A DNA stretch of 64,000 nucleotides from Chitinophagaceae bacterium (GCA_947452965.1 CANGEW010000001.1:62001-126000), one strand, 5' to 3'. Shown: positions 8,401 to 18,387, numbered from the stretch's first letter. Notes: generated by a model not told the origin, from the letters alone. A program made the numbers and translations.

Positions 8401-10527
8401 CTAATTAAGCACTAATATTATTTTTTGGCCTTTTTTAAAATTTGTTCCAGGCAAAATGTTTTGACTAAAGACTTTACCTTTTCCAGAAACAGCTACTATT
8501 AATCCTTTGTTTTCTAATAAATACACCGCATCTTTCAAGCCCATGCCTTTCACATCAGGCACAACATTTGAAGGACTATTTAATTGCATAGGTGTGTTTA
8601 ATCCTGCGAAATTGCTTTTGTAATTAATATTTCTCCAATTGCCAGAAATCACAGAGTCTTTATATTGAATACCCAAATGATTAAAAATTAGTTGTGCATC
8701 AGACTTTGTTCCTATAAAATTGTATTGAGCGCTATCCAGTAATTTATTTTTATCAAAATTGGGTTTACTTAAAAAATGATTATAAATCTTATCGCTCACT
8801 TCTTTAAATACAGTACCCGAAACATCCGCTCCGTAAATCAATTTAGATTCCTTACTATTTTGGATAACAACCGCCATAGTATACTTGGGATTCTCTGCAG
8901 GAAAATACCCAATAAAAGAGGCTTGATAAATTTTATTGCCTTTGTTATAGCCACGATTATCGATAGCTGTTACGGCCGTTCCTGTTTTACCGGCGATAGA
9001 ATACAATGAATCAAACATTACTTTATGAGCAGTCCCATGTTCACTATCTACTACTGCTTTCATGCACTCTCTTGCTTGTATCAATGCCGAATCGCTGCAT
9101 ATTTTATCAACTAACACCTCAGGATTCATCTGTTTAATCACAACACCATAATCCTTGATCGCGCTCACTAAATATGGCTTCATCATTCTGCCATTATTTG
9201 CCACAGCATTATATAACATCAACATGTGTAAAGGAGTTACCAATTCTTCATAGCCGTGAGCCATGAATGGAATCGTAGTTTTTTGCCAACTGTTACTTGT
9301 AGGTTTTTTGATAGTAGGTCTTCCAGAAGATGCAACGATATCAATACCTGTCATTTTATTTAACCTAAATCGATCAATGTGTTCCCACCATTTCATAGGT
9401 TGATCTTGATAATATTGTGTGGCCAACTTAGCAAATGCCACATTGCTACTTCTTGCAAAAGCATCTTTTACTGAAATCACTCCAGTTCCTAAATGAGAAT
9501 CTTTGATTTTTAATCCGTAAAAATATTTGGAGCCTCCTTCACAATCTACTTTTGTATCAATGTTTACGTATTTATCATCTAATAAACTTAATAGTGTCAC
9601 CAATTTAAAAATCGAACCCGGCTCAGTTGCTTTACCGATTCCATAATTCAAATCTTCTGTATAAGTACTATCGGCTTGTTTTCCAAGGTTTGCGATAGCT
9701 TTTATTTTTCCTGTTGCCGTTTCCATTACAATTACAGTTCCATGTGATGAATTGTTTCCAACAAGCATTTTCATCAAAGCGCTTTCAGCGGCATCTTGAA
9801 TATAGGTATCTAGTGTAGTGATGATATCTTTTCCATTTACTGGATCTAACTCACCTCCTTCAACAGGCATATAACCACCAGCCGCGTATCTTACCAATTT
9901 TAACCCTGAAGATCCTTTTAATACCGAGTCGTAAGTTTTTTCAAGCCCAACATTTTTATTAGAATCTAATCTAGATAACCCAATTGTTCTGTTGGCTAAT
10001 AACCCGTAAGGATTAATTCGTTTGTCTCTTCTTAAAAAATTAAATCCACTTTTATACTTCCCTTCTCTAATAAGAGGGAAATCACGCATTTGTTGATACT
10101 CTTCAAAAGTTATCTTTCTTTTTAAAACCAAATAAGGATCTTTTTCTTGATAAGCTTGAACTAGTTTTTCTTTATAGTCTTCGGCCTTTATGGAATCACT
10201 AAACAATTCATGTAATCTTAAACACAAAGAATCAATGTTATCGCTAAACCTTTTTCCGTTTTTTTCATGTAAACCTTCCACTCTAAAATCAACAATCACA
10301 TCATATACCGGAACAGATGTACTCAAAATATTTCCATCTTCACTATAAATAGAACCTCTTTCAGCAGAAATAGGAATATATTTTTGAAGACTATCTCCTT
10401 TACTTTTCCAGTATTTTCCTTCAACTGTTTGTATGTAAAATGCCTTGCCGAGAACTAAAAATCCGAGGAGTATTACAAATACGAAACACAAATATACCCT
10501 CCACAATATGTCTTTTTTTACGTCCAT
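8401..10527 (-). CDS. ftsI: Division transpeptidase FtsI (PBP3-like) with C-terminal PASTA domain
   Basis: A class B penicillin-binding protein (708 aa) that cross-links septal peptidoglycan. It has one N-terminal membrane anchor (about 10-30), the PBP dimerisation domain with the AERGSIYSEDG motif (55-65), and a transpeptidase domain with SIFK (305-308), SSN (360-362) and KTGT (514-517). All three active-site motifs are intact. A single PASTA domain (about 650-708, VVPDVKGMGLKDAVYLLENKG) ends the protein. Its neighbours ftsL and murE give the standard dcw order. Confidence 0.95.
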   Translation of the reverse strand: MDVKKDILWRVYLCFVFVILLGFLVLGKAFYIQTVEGKYWKSKGDSLQKYIPISAERGSIYSEDGNILSTSVPVYDVIVDFRVEGLHEKNGKRFSDNIDSLCLRLHELFSDSIKAEDYKEKLVQAYQEKDPYLVLKRKITFEEYQQMRDFPLIREGKYKSGFNFLRRDKRINPYGLLANRTIGLSRLDSNKNVGLEKTYDSVLKGSSGLKLVRYAAGGYMPVEGGELDPVNGKDIITTLDTYIQDAAESALMKMLVGNNSSHGTVIVMETATGKIKAIANLGKQADSTYTEDLNYGIGKATEPGSIFKLVTLLSLLDDKYVNIDTKVDCEGGSKYFYGLKIKDSHLGTGVISVKDAFARSSNVAFAKLATQYYQDQPMKWWEHIDRFRLNKMTGIDIVASSGRPTIKKPTSNSWQKTTIPFMAHGYEELVTPLHMLMLYNAVANNGRMMKPYLVSAIKDYGVVIKQMNPEVLVDKICSDSALIQARECMKAVVDSEHGTAHKVMFDSLYSIAGKTGTAVTAIDNRGYNKGNKIYQASFIGYFPAENPKYTMAVVIQNSKESKLIYGADVSGTVFKEVSDKIYNHFLSKPNFDKNKLLDSAQYNFIGTKSDAQLIFNHLGIQYKDSVISGNWRNINYKSNFAGLNTPMQLNSPSNVVPDVKGMGLKDAVYLLENKGLIVAVSGKGKVFSQNILPGTNFKKGQKIILVLN

Positions 10528-10565
10528 GGCAAAACGTGATTATTATCGTTATTTTAAAATATTCT

Positions 10566-10889
10566 TTACTTAGTTGAATCAGAAAGCAATAATGGCGGAG
10601 CTTCTAACTCTTTTAATCCCATTGGTTCTACTACTTTTGAGAGCTCACTTGCTTTACTTCTGAAAATCACTTCGCTCTTAATTGTTTTGAACTCATACTC
10701 TTTTTCTTTTACACTTTTTTCGATAGTACTAATTTTTCTAGTTAAACTATCTGCATAATGACCATTATATATATAGACAATGGCTAGTGCTGATAAAAAA
10801 AGAATAAATGGAATATTTTTTACGATAGTACTATGATGAAAATATTTTTTCACAACAGTTTTATCTTTTTTATTTTTTTTTTCGCTCAT
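10566..10889 (-). CDS. ftsL: FtsL-like divisome protein
   Basis: A 107 aa bitopic protein: a basic cytoplasmic head of about 25 residues, one membrane helix (IPFILFLSALAIVYIYNGH, about 26-44), then a predicted coiled coil (SLTRKISTIEKSVKEKEYEFKTIKSEV) and a short tail. This is the FtsL/DivIC architecture; such proteins link FtsQ to FtsW/FtsI and are poorly conserved in sequence. Its place between rsmH (5 bp gap) and ftsI is exactly where ftsL lies in other dcw clusters. The call rests on topology and position. Confidence 0.8.
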   Translation of the reverse strand: MSEKKNKKDKTVVKKYFHHSTIVKNIPFILFLSALAIVYIYNGHYADSLTRKISTIEKSVKEKEYEFKTIKSEVIFRSKASELSKVVEPMGLKELEAPPLLLSDSTK

Positions 10890-10894
10890 GATTT

Positions 10895-11842
10895 CTACAA
10901 AATTTTTTCTGCCACTCTCAATTTGGCACTTCTGGATCTTGTATTTCTTTTTAATTCTTCTTCACTCGCTACAATGGGCTTTTTAGTTACAATCTTTAAA
11001 GGATTATTAGGCCTTGTACCAAAAACTTCATCTGCTTCTTGTTGTTCTAATGCGCCATTTTTAAAAAAATTTTTTACAATTCTATCTTCTAATGAATGAA
11101 AAGTTATAATCGCTATTCTTCCATTTGTATTTAATAAGTCAATGCTACTAGCCAATAGTTCTTGTAAGGCTCCCATTTCATCATTTACTTCTATTCTTAA
11201 CGCCTGAAAAACCTGGGCAAAATATTTATTAGGATTTCCCTTTACATCTTCGGCAACGGCTTGTTTAAATTGACGAATCGTTTCAATGAGCGCTGTCTGT
11301 CTTTTTGAAACAATGGTTTTGGCCAAAGTTTTGGCATTGGTTACTTCGCCATATCTTTCAAATAACTTATGCAATTGAGACGCTGAATACGTAGCAATCA
11401 CCTCAGCCGCTGTTTTTGTTTGTCTCACATCCATTCTCATATCTAAAGCCCCGTCAAATCTAATAGAGAAGCCTCTTTCAGCCTCATCAAACTGATGACT
11501 GGACACACCCAAGTCTGCAAGAATAGCATCTACTTTTGTGATTTTTTGAACCCTCAAAAACTTCTGTAGATGCCTAAAATTCTGCTGTATAAACACCACT
11601 CTATTATCTTCCGGCACGTTTTTTTTTGCATCGGCATCTTGATCAAAAACAAAGAGCTTACCATTATCCCCAAGAAGCTTTAATATTTCTCGACTATGTC
11701 CGCCGCCGCCAAAGGTTGCATCTACATACACACCATTGGGTTTTATTGCCAATCCTTGAATGGTTTCATGAAGCAATACCGGAATGTGATAAGATGAATC
11801 TGATGAATTAGATAAATCGATGTCGGATGTTTGCTTTGTCAT
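10895..11842 (-). CDS. rsmH: 16S rRNA (cytosine1402-N4)-methyltransferase RsmH
   Basis: The SAM-dependent enzyme (old name MraW) methylating N4 of C1402 in the 16S rRNA decoding centre. The protein (315 aa) carries YHIPVLLHETIQGL, the SAM loop VDATFGGGGHS (40-50), ILADLGVSSHQFDEAERGFSIRFDGALDMRMD and FHSLEDRIVKNFF, all strongly characteristic. It follows mraZ by 11 bp, as in nearly all dcw clusters. About 19 polar residues precede the conserved HIPVLL start. Confidence 0.97.
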   Translation of the reverse strand: MTKQTSDIDLSNSSDSSYHIPVLLHETIQGLAIKPNGVYVDATFGGGGHSREILKLLGDNGKLFVFDQDADAKKNVPEDNRVVFIQQNFRHLQKFLRVQKITKVDAILADLGVSSHQFDEAERGFSIRFDGALDMRMDVRQTKTAAEVIATYSASQLHKLFERYGEVTNAKTLAKTIVSKRQTALIETIRQFKQAVAEDVKGNPNKYFAQVFQALRIEVNDEMGALQELLASSIDLLNTNGRIAIITFHSLEDRIVKNFFKNGALEQQEADEVFGTRPNNPLKIVTKKPIVASEEELKRNTRSRSAKLRVAEKIL

Positions 11843-11853
11843 CGACTTGATTA

Positions 11854-12321
11854 TTAACTATTCAAATTAATCCCACTCTTATTCATGACTTCATTTGCCA
11901 AATCACTAAAGCCTTCTGGCGTAATATCATCAAAGAACTTCTGATACATGTTTTTATCCCAAATTTCAATTTTGTTTACCGCCGAGGTCAGAATGATATC
12001 TTTAGATAATCCGGCATACTCCATTAAACTCTTTGGCATCAATAAGCGTCCGGCAGAATCCAAATCAATTTGTGTAGCACCATTTAAAAAATAACGGCGA
12101 AACTCTCTAACTTTAGGATCGAAATCGTTGAGCTGGCTAATTTTCTCATAAAGAGGTTTCCAGGTCAATATTGGGTATAGGGTAAGACATTTTTCAAAAC
12201 CCCTATTCAATACAAAAGTGGTTCCTTCCAACTCGGGTAATTGTTTTTTAAAACCCGATGGTAGAAGAAATCTTCCTTTTGCGTCAACTGTAGATTCATA
12301 TTCTCCTATGAAACCGATCAT
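11854..12321 (-). CDS. mraZ: Transcriptional regulator MraZ
   Basis: First gene of the dcw cluster, a DNA-binding protein with two SpoVT/AbrB-like half domains that forms ring-shaped oligomers and usually represses its own operon. The conserved start is MIGFIGEYESTVDAKGRFLLPSGFKKQL, followed by a second copy with DLDSAGRLLMPKSLMEYAGL. I place the start at the ATG at 12319-12321 (155 aa). The frame is open to 12360, but those codons would run into the operator repeats at 12354-12393. The operator just upstream supports autoregulation. Confidence 0.96.
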   Translation of the reverse strand: MIGFIGEYESTVDAKGRFLLPSGFKKQLPELEGTTFVLNRGFEKCLTLYPILTWKPLYEKISQLNDFDPKVREFRRYFLNGATQIDLDSAGRLLMPKSLMEYAGLSKDIILTSAVNKIEIWDKNMYQKFFDDITPEGFSDLANEVMNKSGINLNS

Positions 12322-12353
12322 TGTTGTGTTTTTGGGGTTGTTTTGATAAATAA

Positions 12354-12393
12354 CTACCACAAATTAACACATTTTCCCACTTTGTACCACCTT
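12354..12393 (-). promoter_or_regulatory. MraZ operator, four 10-bp direct repeats
   Basis: On the minus strand four consecutive 10-mers read AAGGTGGTAC, AAAGTGGGAA, AATGTGTTAA and TTTGTGGTAG. Each has GTG at the same place, giving an exact 10-bp period. Known MraZ sites are direct repeats with a GTG/TGGG core at one-turn spacing, so this is almost certainly the binding site, 32 bp upstream of the mraZ ATG. No clear TAnnTTTG element accompanies it; TATCTTTA at about 12398-12405 is the closest match. Confidence 0.85.
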
Positions 12394-12408
12394 TTAAGAT
12401 AAAGATAT

Positions 12409-12417
12409 TTATCCACA
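12409..12417 (+). promoter_or_regulatory. DnaA box, perfect TTATCCACA
   Basis: An exact match to the strong DnaA box TTATCCACA lies 88 bp upstream of the mraZ start, next to the MraZ operator. A second perfect box in the opposite orientation lies at 12501-12509. The sequence match is seen; binding is inferred. Confidence 0.55.
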
Positions 12418-12425
12418 AGTGGAGA

Positions 12426-12440
12426 ACTACGGGCTGTAGT
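12426..12440. other. Short hairpin in the kinase-mraZ intergenic region
   Basis: Arms ACTAC and GTAGT enclose the loop GGGCT, and the plus strand continues with GG and six Ts. A T-run on the plus side does not suit termination of the minus-strand kinase gene, so its role is unclear. Confidence 0.3.
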
Positions 12441-12500
12441 GGTTTTTTAACGCAAAATCCTTGTTTTTTACAGTCTAGTACGTTAATAAGTGTGAATTGA

Positions 12501-12509
12501 TGTGGATAA
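12501..12509 (-). promoter_or_regulatory. DnaA box, perfect TTATCCACA (minus strand)
   Basis: TGTGGATAA on the plus strand is the exact complement of TTATCCACA. It lies 8 bp beyond the stop of the sensor kinase gene and 92 bp (start to start) from the box at 12409-12417, in inverted orientation. dnaA and an AT-rich unwinding region are not seen nearby. Confidence 0.5.
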
Positions 12510-12517
12510 GCCTGATT

Positions 12518-13846
12518 TTAACTGGCTAGAGGGAAAGTTATTACGAATGTAGAACCCACGCCAAATGTACTTTCCGGTTTGATGGACCCTTTGTGTGCAG
12601 TAACAATGGATTTTACATAACTTAATCCAAGACCAAACCCCTTTACATTGTGTATGTTACCTGTATGGGCTCTGTAAAATTTTTCAAAAATATTTTTCAT
12701 AGTGTCTTTGGTCATACCTATACCATTATCCTGAATCACTATTTGCAACTGATTTTTTGTGTTTTTTGTACTGATTTTAATAAGCAACCCCTCTGGTTTT
12801 GAATATTTTATTGCGTTGTCGAGTAAATTATTTATAACATTTGTTATATGCACTTCATCGCCAAATATCATATCTGACGTTGCATTGAATGTTGTTTGCA
12901 CCTTGCCTTTTTTTTGATCTAATGTAAGCGATGTGTTGTTGATAGCAGTTGAAATAATTGAATGCATCGACAAAAGTGTATTATTAAGTTGTATTTCTTT
13001 TTTATCAAACAAAGACGCCTGCAGAATCAACTCCACTTGTTTGTTCATCCTTTTATTTTCTTCTTTAATGATGTCAATAAAATATTTTTTCTTCTCATGA
13101 TCAGCAATCACTTTTTCATTTTTTAACGCATCTACAGCCAAAGAAATAGTAGCAATCGGAGTTTTAAACTCATGTGTCATATTATTGATGAAATCCGATT
13201 TGATTTCACTCAACTTTTTTTGCCGTATCAAAGTTCGAACTGTAATAAAAAATGCTGCAATAATGATAATCATAAACAATACTGTTCCCAGTATAAACCA
13301 AAAAATTTCTCTAAACACAATAGCTGCTTGATTGGGCACAATCACAACCAAATATTCTTCCTTTACAAGATTCTCTAAATCGCTTCCTGGTGCCGGCTCT
13401 AAGGGAAGTGCAACATTGGTATTATGTGTTGAATCCAAAAAGTATTTAAGAAAATTAGTGCTCTGTATCTGATCTCCCGAAACGCTATTGTCTGAAACGG
13501 CAAATTCGAATGGAATGCCATCCAATAAGTGCTTATCCAACGATTTTCTAATTATCAAATAAATTTCATCTTTTGAAAATCTTTGTATGACAGATGGACG
13601 AAGAATTTCCATCTTGATCTGATCGTTGTTTGAAAAAAGTAAATCTGATTTTTTTGATAAAGGGAGTAAACTGGTTTTCTTTTCAATTAATTCCTCAGCC
13701 GCCTCTGTACAAGCAATGAAAATATTTTCTCTAAGTTGTTTTTCTTTGGTGAGCTTCGCGGTTTGCAACCATAAAACCTGAAAATAGATTAACCCAAATA
13801 ACGAAAGTATGATAAGAATAATGATGACAGGAAAAATACGCTTCAT
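12518..13846 (-). CDS. Membrane sensor histidine kinase (orphan)
   Basis: A 442 aa two-component kinase. Order: membrane helix 1 (about 4-24), a periplasmic sensor domain of about 150 residues without a family I recognise, helix 2 (about 180-205), HisKA with the phospho-acceptor in THEFKTP (His225), and HATPase_c with N-box INNLLDNAIKYS (338-349), G1 DNGIGM (373-378), F-box FEKFYR (387-392) and G2 GFGLGL (403-408). All catalytic boxes are intact. No response regulator gene adjoins it on either side, so the partner must be elsewhere. Its stop lies 197 bp from mraZ, on the same strand. Confidence 0.93.
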   Translation of the reverse strand: MKRIFPVIIILIILSLFGLIYFQVLWLQTAKLTKEKQLRENIFIACTEAAEELIEKKTSLLPLSKKSDLLFSNNDQIKMEILRPSVIQRFSKDEIYLIIRKSLDKHLLDGIPFEFAVSDNSVSGDQIQSTNFLKYFLDSTHNTNVALPLEPAPGSDLENLVKEEYLVVIVPNQAAIVFREIFWFILGTVLFMIIIIAAFFITVRTLIRQKKLSEIKSDFINNMTHEFKTPIATISLAVDALKNEKVIADHEKKKYFIDIIKEENKRMNKQVELILQASLFDKKEIQLNNTLLSMHSIISTAINNTSLTLDQKKGKVQTTFNATSDMIFGDEVHITNVINNLLDNAIKYSKPEGLLIKISTKNTKNQLQIVIQDNGIGMTKDTMKNIFEKFYRAHTGNIHNVKGFGLGLSYVKSIVTAHKGSIKPESTFGVGSTFVITFPLAS

Positions 13847-13867
13847 GAGTTAAATGATACTGAAATG

Positions 13868-13898
13868 CAAATGTATTACTATGCTTTCAATTTGAAAG
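13868..13898 (-). promoter_or_regulatory. Candidate promoter and palindromic operator of the kinase gene
   Basis: On the minus strand TACATTTG (13875-13868) matches the Bacteroidota -7 consensus TAnnTTTG, 22 bp before the kinase ATG. The palindrome CTTTCAATTTGAAAG (13884-13898) covers the region where the -33 element would lie and could be an operator. No clear TTG -33 is visible. Confidence 0.4.
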
Positions 13899-13994
13899 AC
13901 GACTTTTTTTATTGCCGAAAACTTTAACGAATGTTATTAAAAATTTATAGCCCATTTGTTATTAGGTTTATTATTTAATACTTATTTTAGTCAA

Positions 13995-14546
13995 ATGATA
14001 TCTCCAAAATCACATGCTTTACTGATTGCCGATCCCTTTCTCAAGGAAGATCCTTTTAAAAGGAGCGTGGTGTATTTATGCACTCATGACAATACGGGTA
14101 GCATTGGTTTTATTATCAATAAACCATCTGGATTTTATTTATATGAATTAATAAATGGAGTTTCTTCAACTGACATTGAGGTGTTTACCGGCGGGCCTGT
14201 TGGTGAGGACACACTTCATTTTATTCACCAAGAGCCTCAACTCATTCCTGGAGGTCAACAAATCGGAAAGTCTACATATTGGGGTGGTGATTTTGAAAAA
14301 GCAATAGATGCGATAAAAAAAGGAACAATCAACACAGATGCTATAAAGTTTTTCTTGGGTTATAGCGGTTGGAGCTCAGGACAATTAGCTGGTGAGATCA
14401 AAGAAAACAATTGGTTATTAGCGCCTGCATCCCAACCTATTATTTTTAACACTTCCGCAGAACAATGCTGGGAACAAAGTATATTATCTCTCGGAAAGGA
14501 TTATCAAGAACTTATTTATTACCCCATTGATCCACAATTAAATTAA
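13995..14546 (+). CDS. YqgE/AlgH family protein (DUF179)
   Basis: A 183 aa protein of the YqgE/AlgH family; the biochemical role is not established. The family signature is clear: SHALLIADPFLKEDPFKRSVVYLCTHDNTGSIGFIINKP at the start, then FTGGPVGEDTLHFIHQ and FFLGYSGWSSGQLAGEIKENNWLLAPAS. The ATG at 13995-13997 gives MISPKSHALLIADPF, the expected N-terminus. The frame is open 13 codons further upstream, but those residues (MLLGLLFNTYFSQ) are not part of the family. A plus-strand acyltransferase gene follows closely. Confidence 0.92.
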   Translation: MISPKSHALLIADPFLKEDPFKRSVVYLCTHDNTGSIGFIINKPSGFYLYELINGVSSTDIEVFTGGPVGEDTLHFIHQEPQLIPGGQQIGKSTYWGGDFEKAIDAIKKGTINTDAIKFFLGYSGWSSGQLAGEIKENNWLLAPASQPIIFNTSAEQCWEQSILSLGKDYQELIYYPIDPQLN

Positions 14547-14556
14547 TTGCGCTGCT

Positions 14557-15516
14557 TTGTTATTTAGACTTTTAAAAATCCCGGCGAAACTAGCTACGGT
14601 TCTTTTTTGTAAAAAAATTATTGTTGAGAATAGGTCTATGTTCACCACAAAAGGACCTTTACTGATTGCCAGCAATCATCCCAATGCTTTTTTGGATGCC
14701 ATTGTTTTGTCTGTTTTATTCAAACAGCCTATTTATTCATTAGCAAGAGGAGATGCCTTTAAAAACAAACTAACAAACACATTGTTACGGGCGCTTAATA
14801 TGCTACCCATTTATCGGCTCAGTGAAGGCGCGAATCATCTGAACAATAACTATGAAACCTTTTCCGAATGCAGAAATATTTTTAAAAAAAATGGGATTAT
14901 CCTGATTTTTAGCGAAGGCACTTGCGTAAATGAGTGGAAATTACGCCCTTTAAAAAAAGGAACAGCGCGTCTCGCTTTTAGCAGCTGGGAAGAAGGAATT
15001 GATCTTACAATTTTACCAACTGGAATTAATTATCATTCTTTTTCAAGATTTGGAAAACATATCCAAATTAATTTTGGAAATCCAATTAAATGGAGTGATT
15101 TCGATCATAAGAAAATGGATGGAACGCTAGTGAATTCATTCAATGATCAATTAGAAAACGCCCTTAAAAACCTTGTGATTGAAATCAATCAACCTACCAA
15201 ACATACAATTCAGGAAAAATTTAAAATAGAAGAAGTTTCAGCTAATAAAAAAATATTTCGCATTCCGGCTTTTTTTGGAAAATGGCTACATGCCCCTATA
15301 TATAGGCCCCTTCAGAATTATGCTTGGAAAAATTTTGCAAAAATCGATTTTTATGATTCGGTTTTATTAGGATTATTATTTGTTGTGTATCCAATCTATT
15401 TAACAGCGATTGCTCTCACTATATATTATTTTTTTGGAGGAGGATACTGGCTTCTTACATTTTTCGTACTGCCATTTTTAGCTTGGTGTTTTGTGCAGAC
15501 GAAAAAATATTTTTAA
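14557..15516 (+). CDS. PlsC-type glycerophospholipid acyltransferase
   Basis: A membrane acyltransferase of the PlsC/GPAT fold (319 aa). The catalytic block reads NHPNAFLDA (His41, Asp47, an H-x5-D spacing), and the acyl/phosphate-binding FSEGT lies at 118-122 followed by PLKKGTARLAF. Two hydrophobic segments close the C-terminus (about 268-310). Likely role: acyl transfer to a lysophospholipid or a related acceptor; the exact acceptor cannot be read. The start appears to be the TTG at 14557, since the frame is closed by a stop at 14539 and the next ATG (14638) would cut off the conserved N-terminus. Confidence 0.85.
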   Translation: MLFRLLKIPAKLATVLFCKKIIVENRSMFTTKGPLLIASNHPNAFLDAIVLSVLFKQPIYSLARGDAFKNKLTNTLLRALNMLPIYRLSEGANHLNNNYETFSECRNIFKKNGIILIFSEGTCVNEWKLRPLKKGTARLAFSSWEEGIDLTILPTGINYHSFSRFGKHIQINFGNPIKWSDFDHKKMDGTLVNSFNDQLENALKNLVIEINQPTKHTIQEKFKIEEVSANKKIFRIPAFFGKWLHAPIYRPLQNYAWKNFAKIDFYDSVLLGLLFVVYPIYLTAIALTIYYFFGGGYWLLTFFVLPFLAWCFVQTKKYF

Positions 15517-15528
15517 ATCTACTTATAA

Positions 15529-15552
15529 AAAATCCCGCAGAAGCGGGATTTT
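15529..15552. terminator. Bidirectional terminator between acyltransferase and atpC
   Basis: A stem AAATCCCGC / GCGGGATTT with loop AGAA lies 12 bp after the acyltransferase stop and 20 bp from the atpC stop. A-rich and T-rich flanks on either side suit termination from both converging genes. Confidence 0.85.
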
Positions 15553-15571
15553 ATTTCGAAAATACATTTGA

Positions 15572-15823
15572 TTATTTTGCTTTTGCTCCTTCCACCAATA
15601 CTGTGGCTTTGTTGTTAAGCACTTCTACAAATCCACTTTCAATACTATAAGAAGTGGTATTAATTTTATCTTGCAATATTTTTAAATCGCCAGCTTTTAA
15701 AGCACTTACTAATGGAGCATGTTTATCTAATACCTCAAACAAACCGCTTATGCCCGGCAGTTGAACTCCGTATACATCTCCGCTAAAAATTTTTTGTTCA
15801 GGTGTTAGTATCTCTAGTTTCAT
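15572..15823 (-). CDS. atpC: F1F0 ATP synthase epsilon subunit
   Basis: An 83 aa epsilon subunit, the central-stalk protein that couples rotation and can inhibit ATP hydrolysis. MKLEILTPEQKIFSGDVYGVQLPGISGLFEVLDKHAPLVSAL is the standard N-terminal beta-sandwich. The protein stops there: the C-terminal helical inhibitory domain of the about 135 aa E. coli subunit is absent, so it may lack epsilon inhibition. It follows atpD by 69 bp. The other ATP synthase genes are not in the window, in line with the split arrangement common in this phylum. Confidence 0.95.
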   Translation of the reverse strand: MKLEILTPEQKIFSGDVYGVQLPGISGLFEVLDKHAPLVSALKAGDLKILQDKINTTSYSIESGFVEVLNNKATVLVEGAKAK

Positions 15824-15892
15824 TTTTTAAAATTCAAAAGTGAAAATTTAAAAATCAAAAAAGTATTCTAAATTTTTTAATTTTTAATTGGT

Positions 15893-17407
<1,515 letters not shown>

Positions 17408-17434
17408 TTAAAAAATTGACACTTATTTTGGGCG

Positions 17435-17442
17435 CAAAGGTA
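17435..17442 (-). promoter_or_regulatory. Candidate atpD promoter -7 element
   Basis: TACCTTTG followed by CGCCC on the minus strand, 37 bp before the atpD ATG, matches the TAnnTTTG element of Bacteroidota housekeeping promoters. No clear TTG at -33 is seen. Confidence 0.5.
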
Positions 17443-17502
17443 AGGGATCAATGCTGTAAATAAAAATCCTACTTAATTTTTTTAAAGGAAAAACCAAGTC
17501 TG

Positions 17503-18387
17503 CTATTGCAGCTGTTTTTTAGACTTATTAGCATAATACACCCCGGCCAAAATGATCGTCAAACTGCCTATTTGCAACCATCCCACATTTTCGTGATAAA
17601 ACACGCCCCAAGCAATCGCTACAATGGGAATTCCATAAGTTACCATTGAGGAAAATACAGCTCCGGCTGTTTTTATCAGCCGATAATACAATATAGAGGC
17701 AATTGAGGTGCTTAGCACCCCTAATAGAGTAGAAAATCCAATAGAGCTAAGTACCGCATGATTATGAAAATTCAATGAAAAGAAACCGGTAATTAACAAA
17801 ACCACAAATGCTGGAATTGCATTTAAAAAAAGTGCTAAAGAAACGATCTGTAATGATGGAATTGATTGTAAATGGTGAAATACAACATTTGCATTGATTC
17901 CATAACTCAAGGTGGCAATCATTACCAATACAACCAACAATGGATTATTGCCAAAACTTAACTCTGTTTGGGTGAAAAATAGTAACAAACAACCTAAAAA
18001 AGCAATGAAAACGCCCGTTATTTGTTGTGTAGATGACTTCGATTTAAAAATCAATGCCGCAGTAATGATCGTAAATATGGGCGTCAGCGAATTTAATGTC
18101 CCGGCCAACGAACTGCTAAGACCTGTTTCTGCCGTACAAAACAAATATGCAGGCAAAAGGCTTCCTAAGGCACCCGACAAAAAAACTACTGGCCATTTTT
18201 TAAATGGAATTAATCGACAGCTTTTTAGTACTAATGGAAGAAAAACGATACCGGAAGAAACAATTCTTAATGAGGCTACCTGAAAAGAAGTTAACTGTTC
18301 CAATCCTTGCTTCATTAAGATAAAACTGCTACCCCAAATTACAGAAAGCACCACAAATAACAACAGTTGTTCCCAATCACGTTTCAT
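17503..18387 (-). CDS. DMT superfamily (EamA) transporter
   Basis: A 294 aa membrane protein with about ten hydrophobic helices arranged as two EamA repeats. The first opens with FVVLSVIWGSSFILMKQGLEQLTSFQVASLRI, a typical EamA start, and the second repeat ends in SMVTYGIPIVAIAWGVFYHENVGWLQIGSLTIILAGVYYANK. Members export or import small metabolites such as amino acids; the substrate cannot be told. It stands alone, reading away from mscL. Confidence 0.9.
   Translation of the reverse strand: MKRDWEQLLLFVVLSVIWGSSFILMKQGLEQLTSFQVASLRIVSSGIVFLPLVLKSCRLIPFKKWPVVFLSGALGSLLPAYLFCTAETGLSSSLAGTLNSLTPIFTIITAALIFKSKSSTQQITGVFIAFLGCLLLFFTQTELSFGNNPLLVVLVMIATLSYGINANVVFHHLQSIPSLQIVSLALFLNAIPAFVVLLITGFFSLNFHNHAVLSSIGFSTLLGVLSTSIASILYYRLIKTAGAVFSSMVTYGIPIVAIAWGVFYHENVGWLQIGSLTIILAGVYYANKSKKQLQ

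Noticed and set aside
12322-12360. N-terminal extension of MraZ
   Set aside because: It would overlap the operator repeats, and the family begins at MIGFIGEYE.
12361-12517. Replication origin
   Set aside because: Only two DnaA boxes are present; there is no dnaA or dnaN, and no clear unwinding element. A regulatory role is more likely.
15824-15892. Regulatory element between atpD and atpC
   Set aside because: The stretch is AT-rich with irregular AAAATT-like words, but no convincing hairpin or motif is present.
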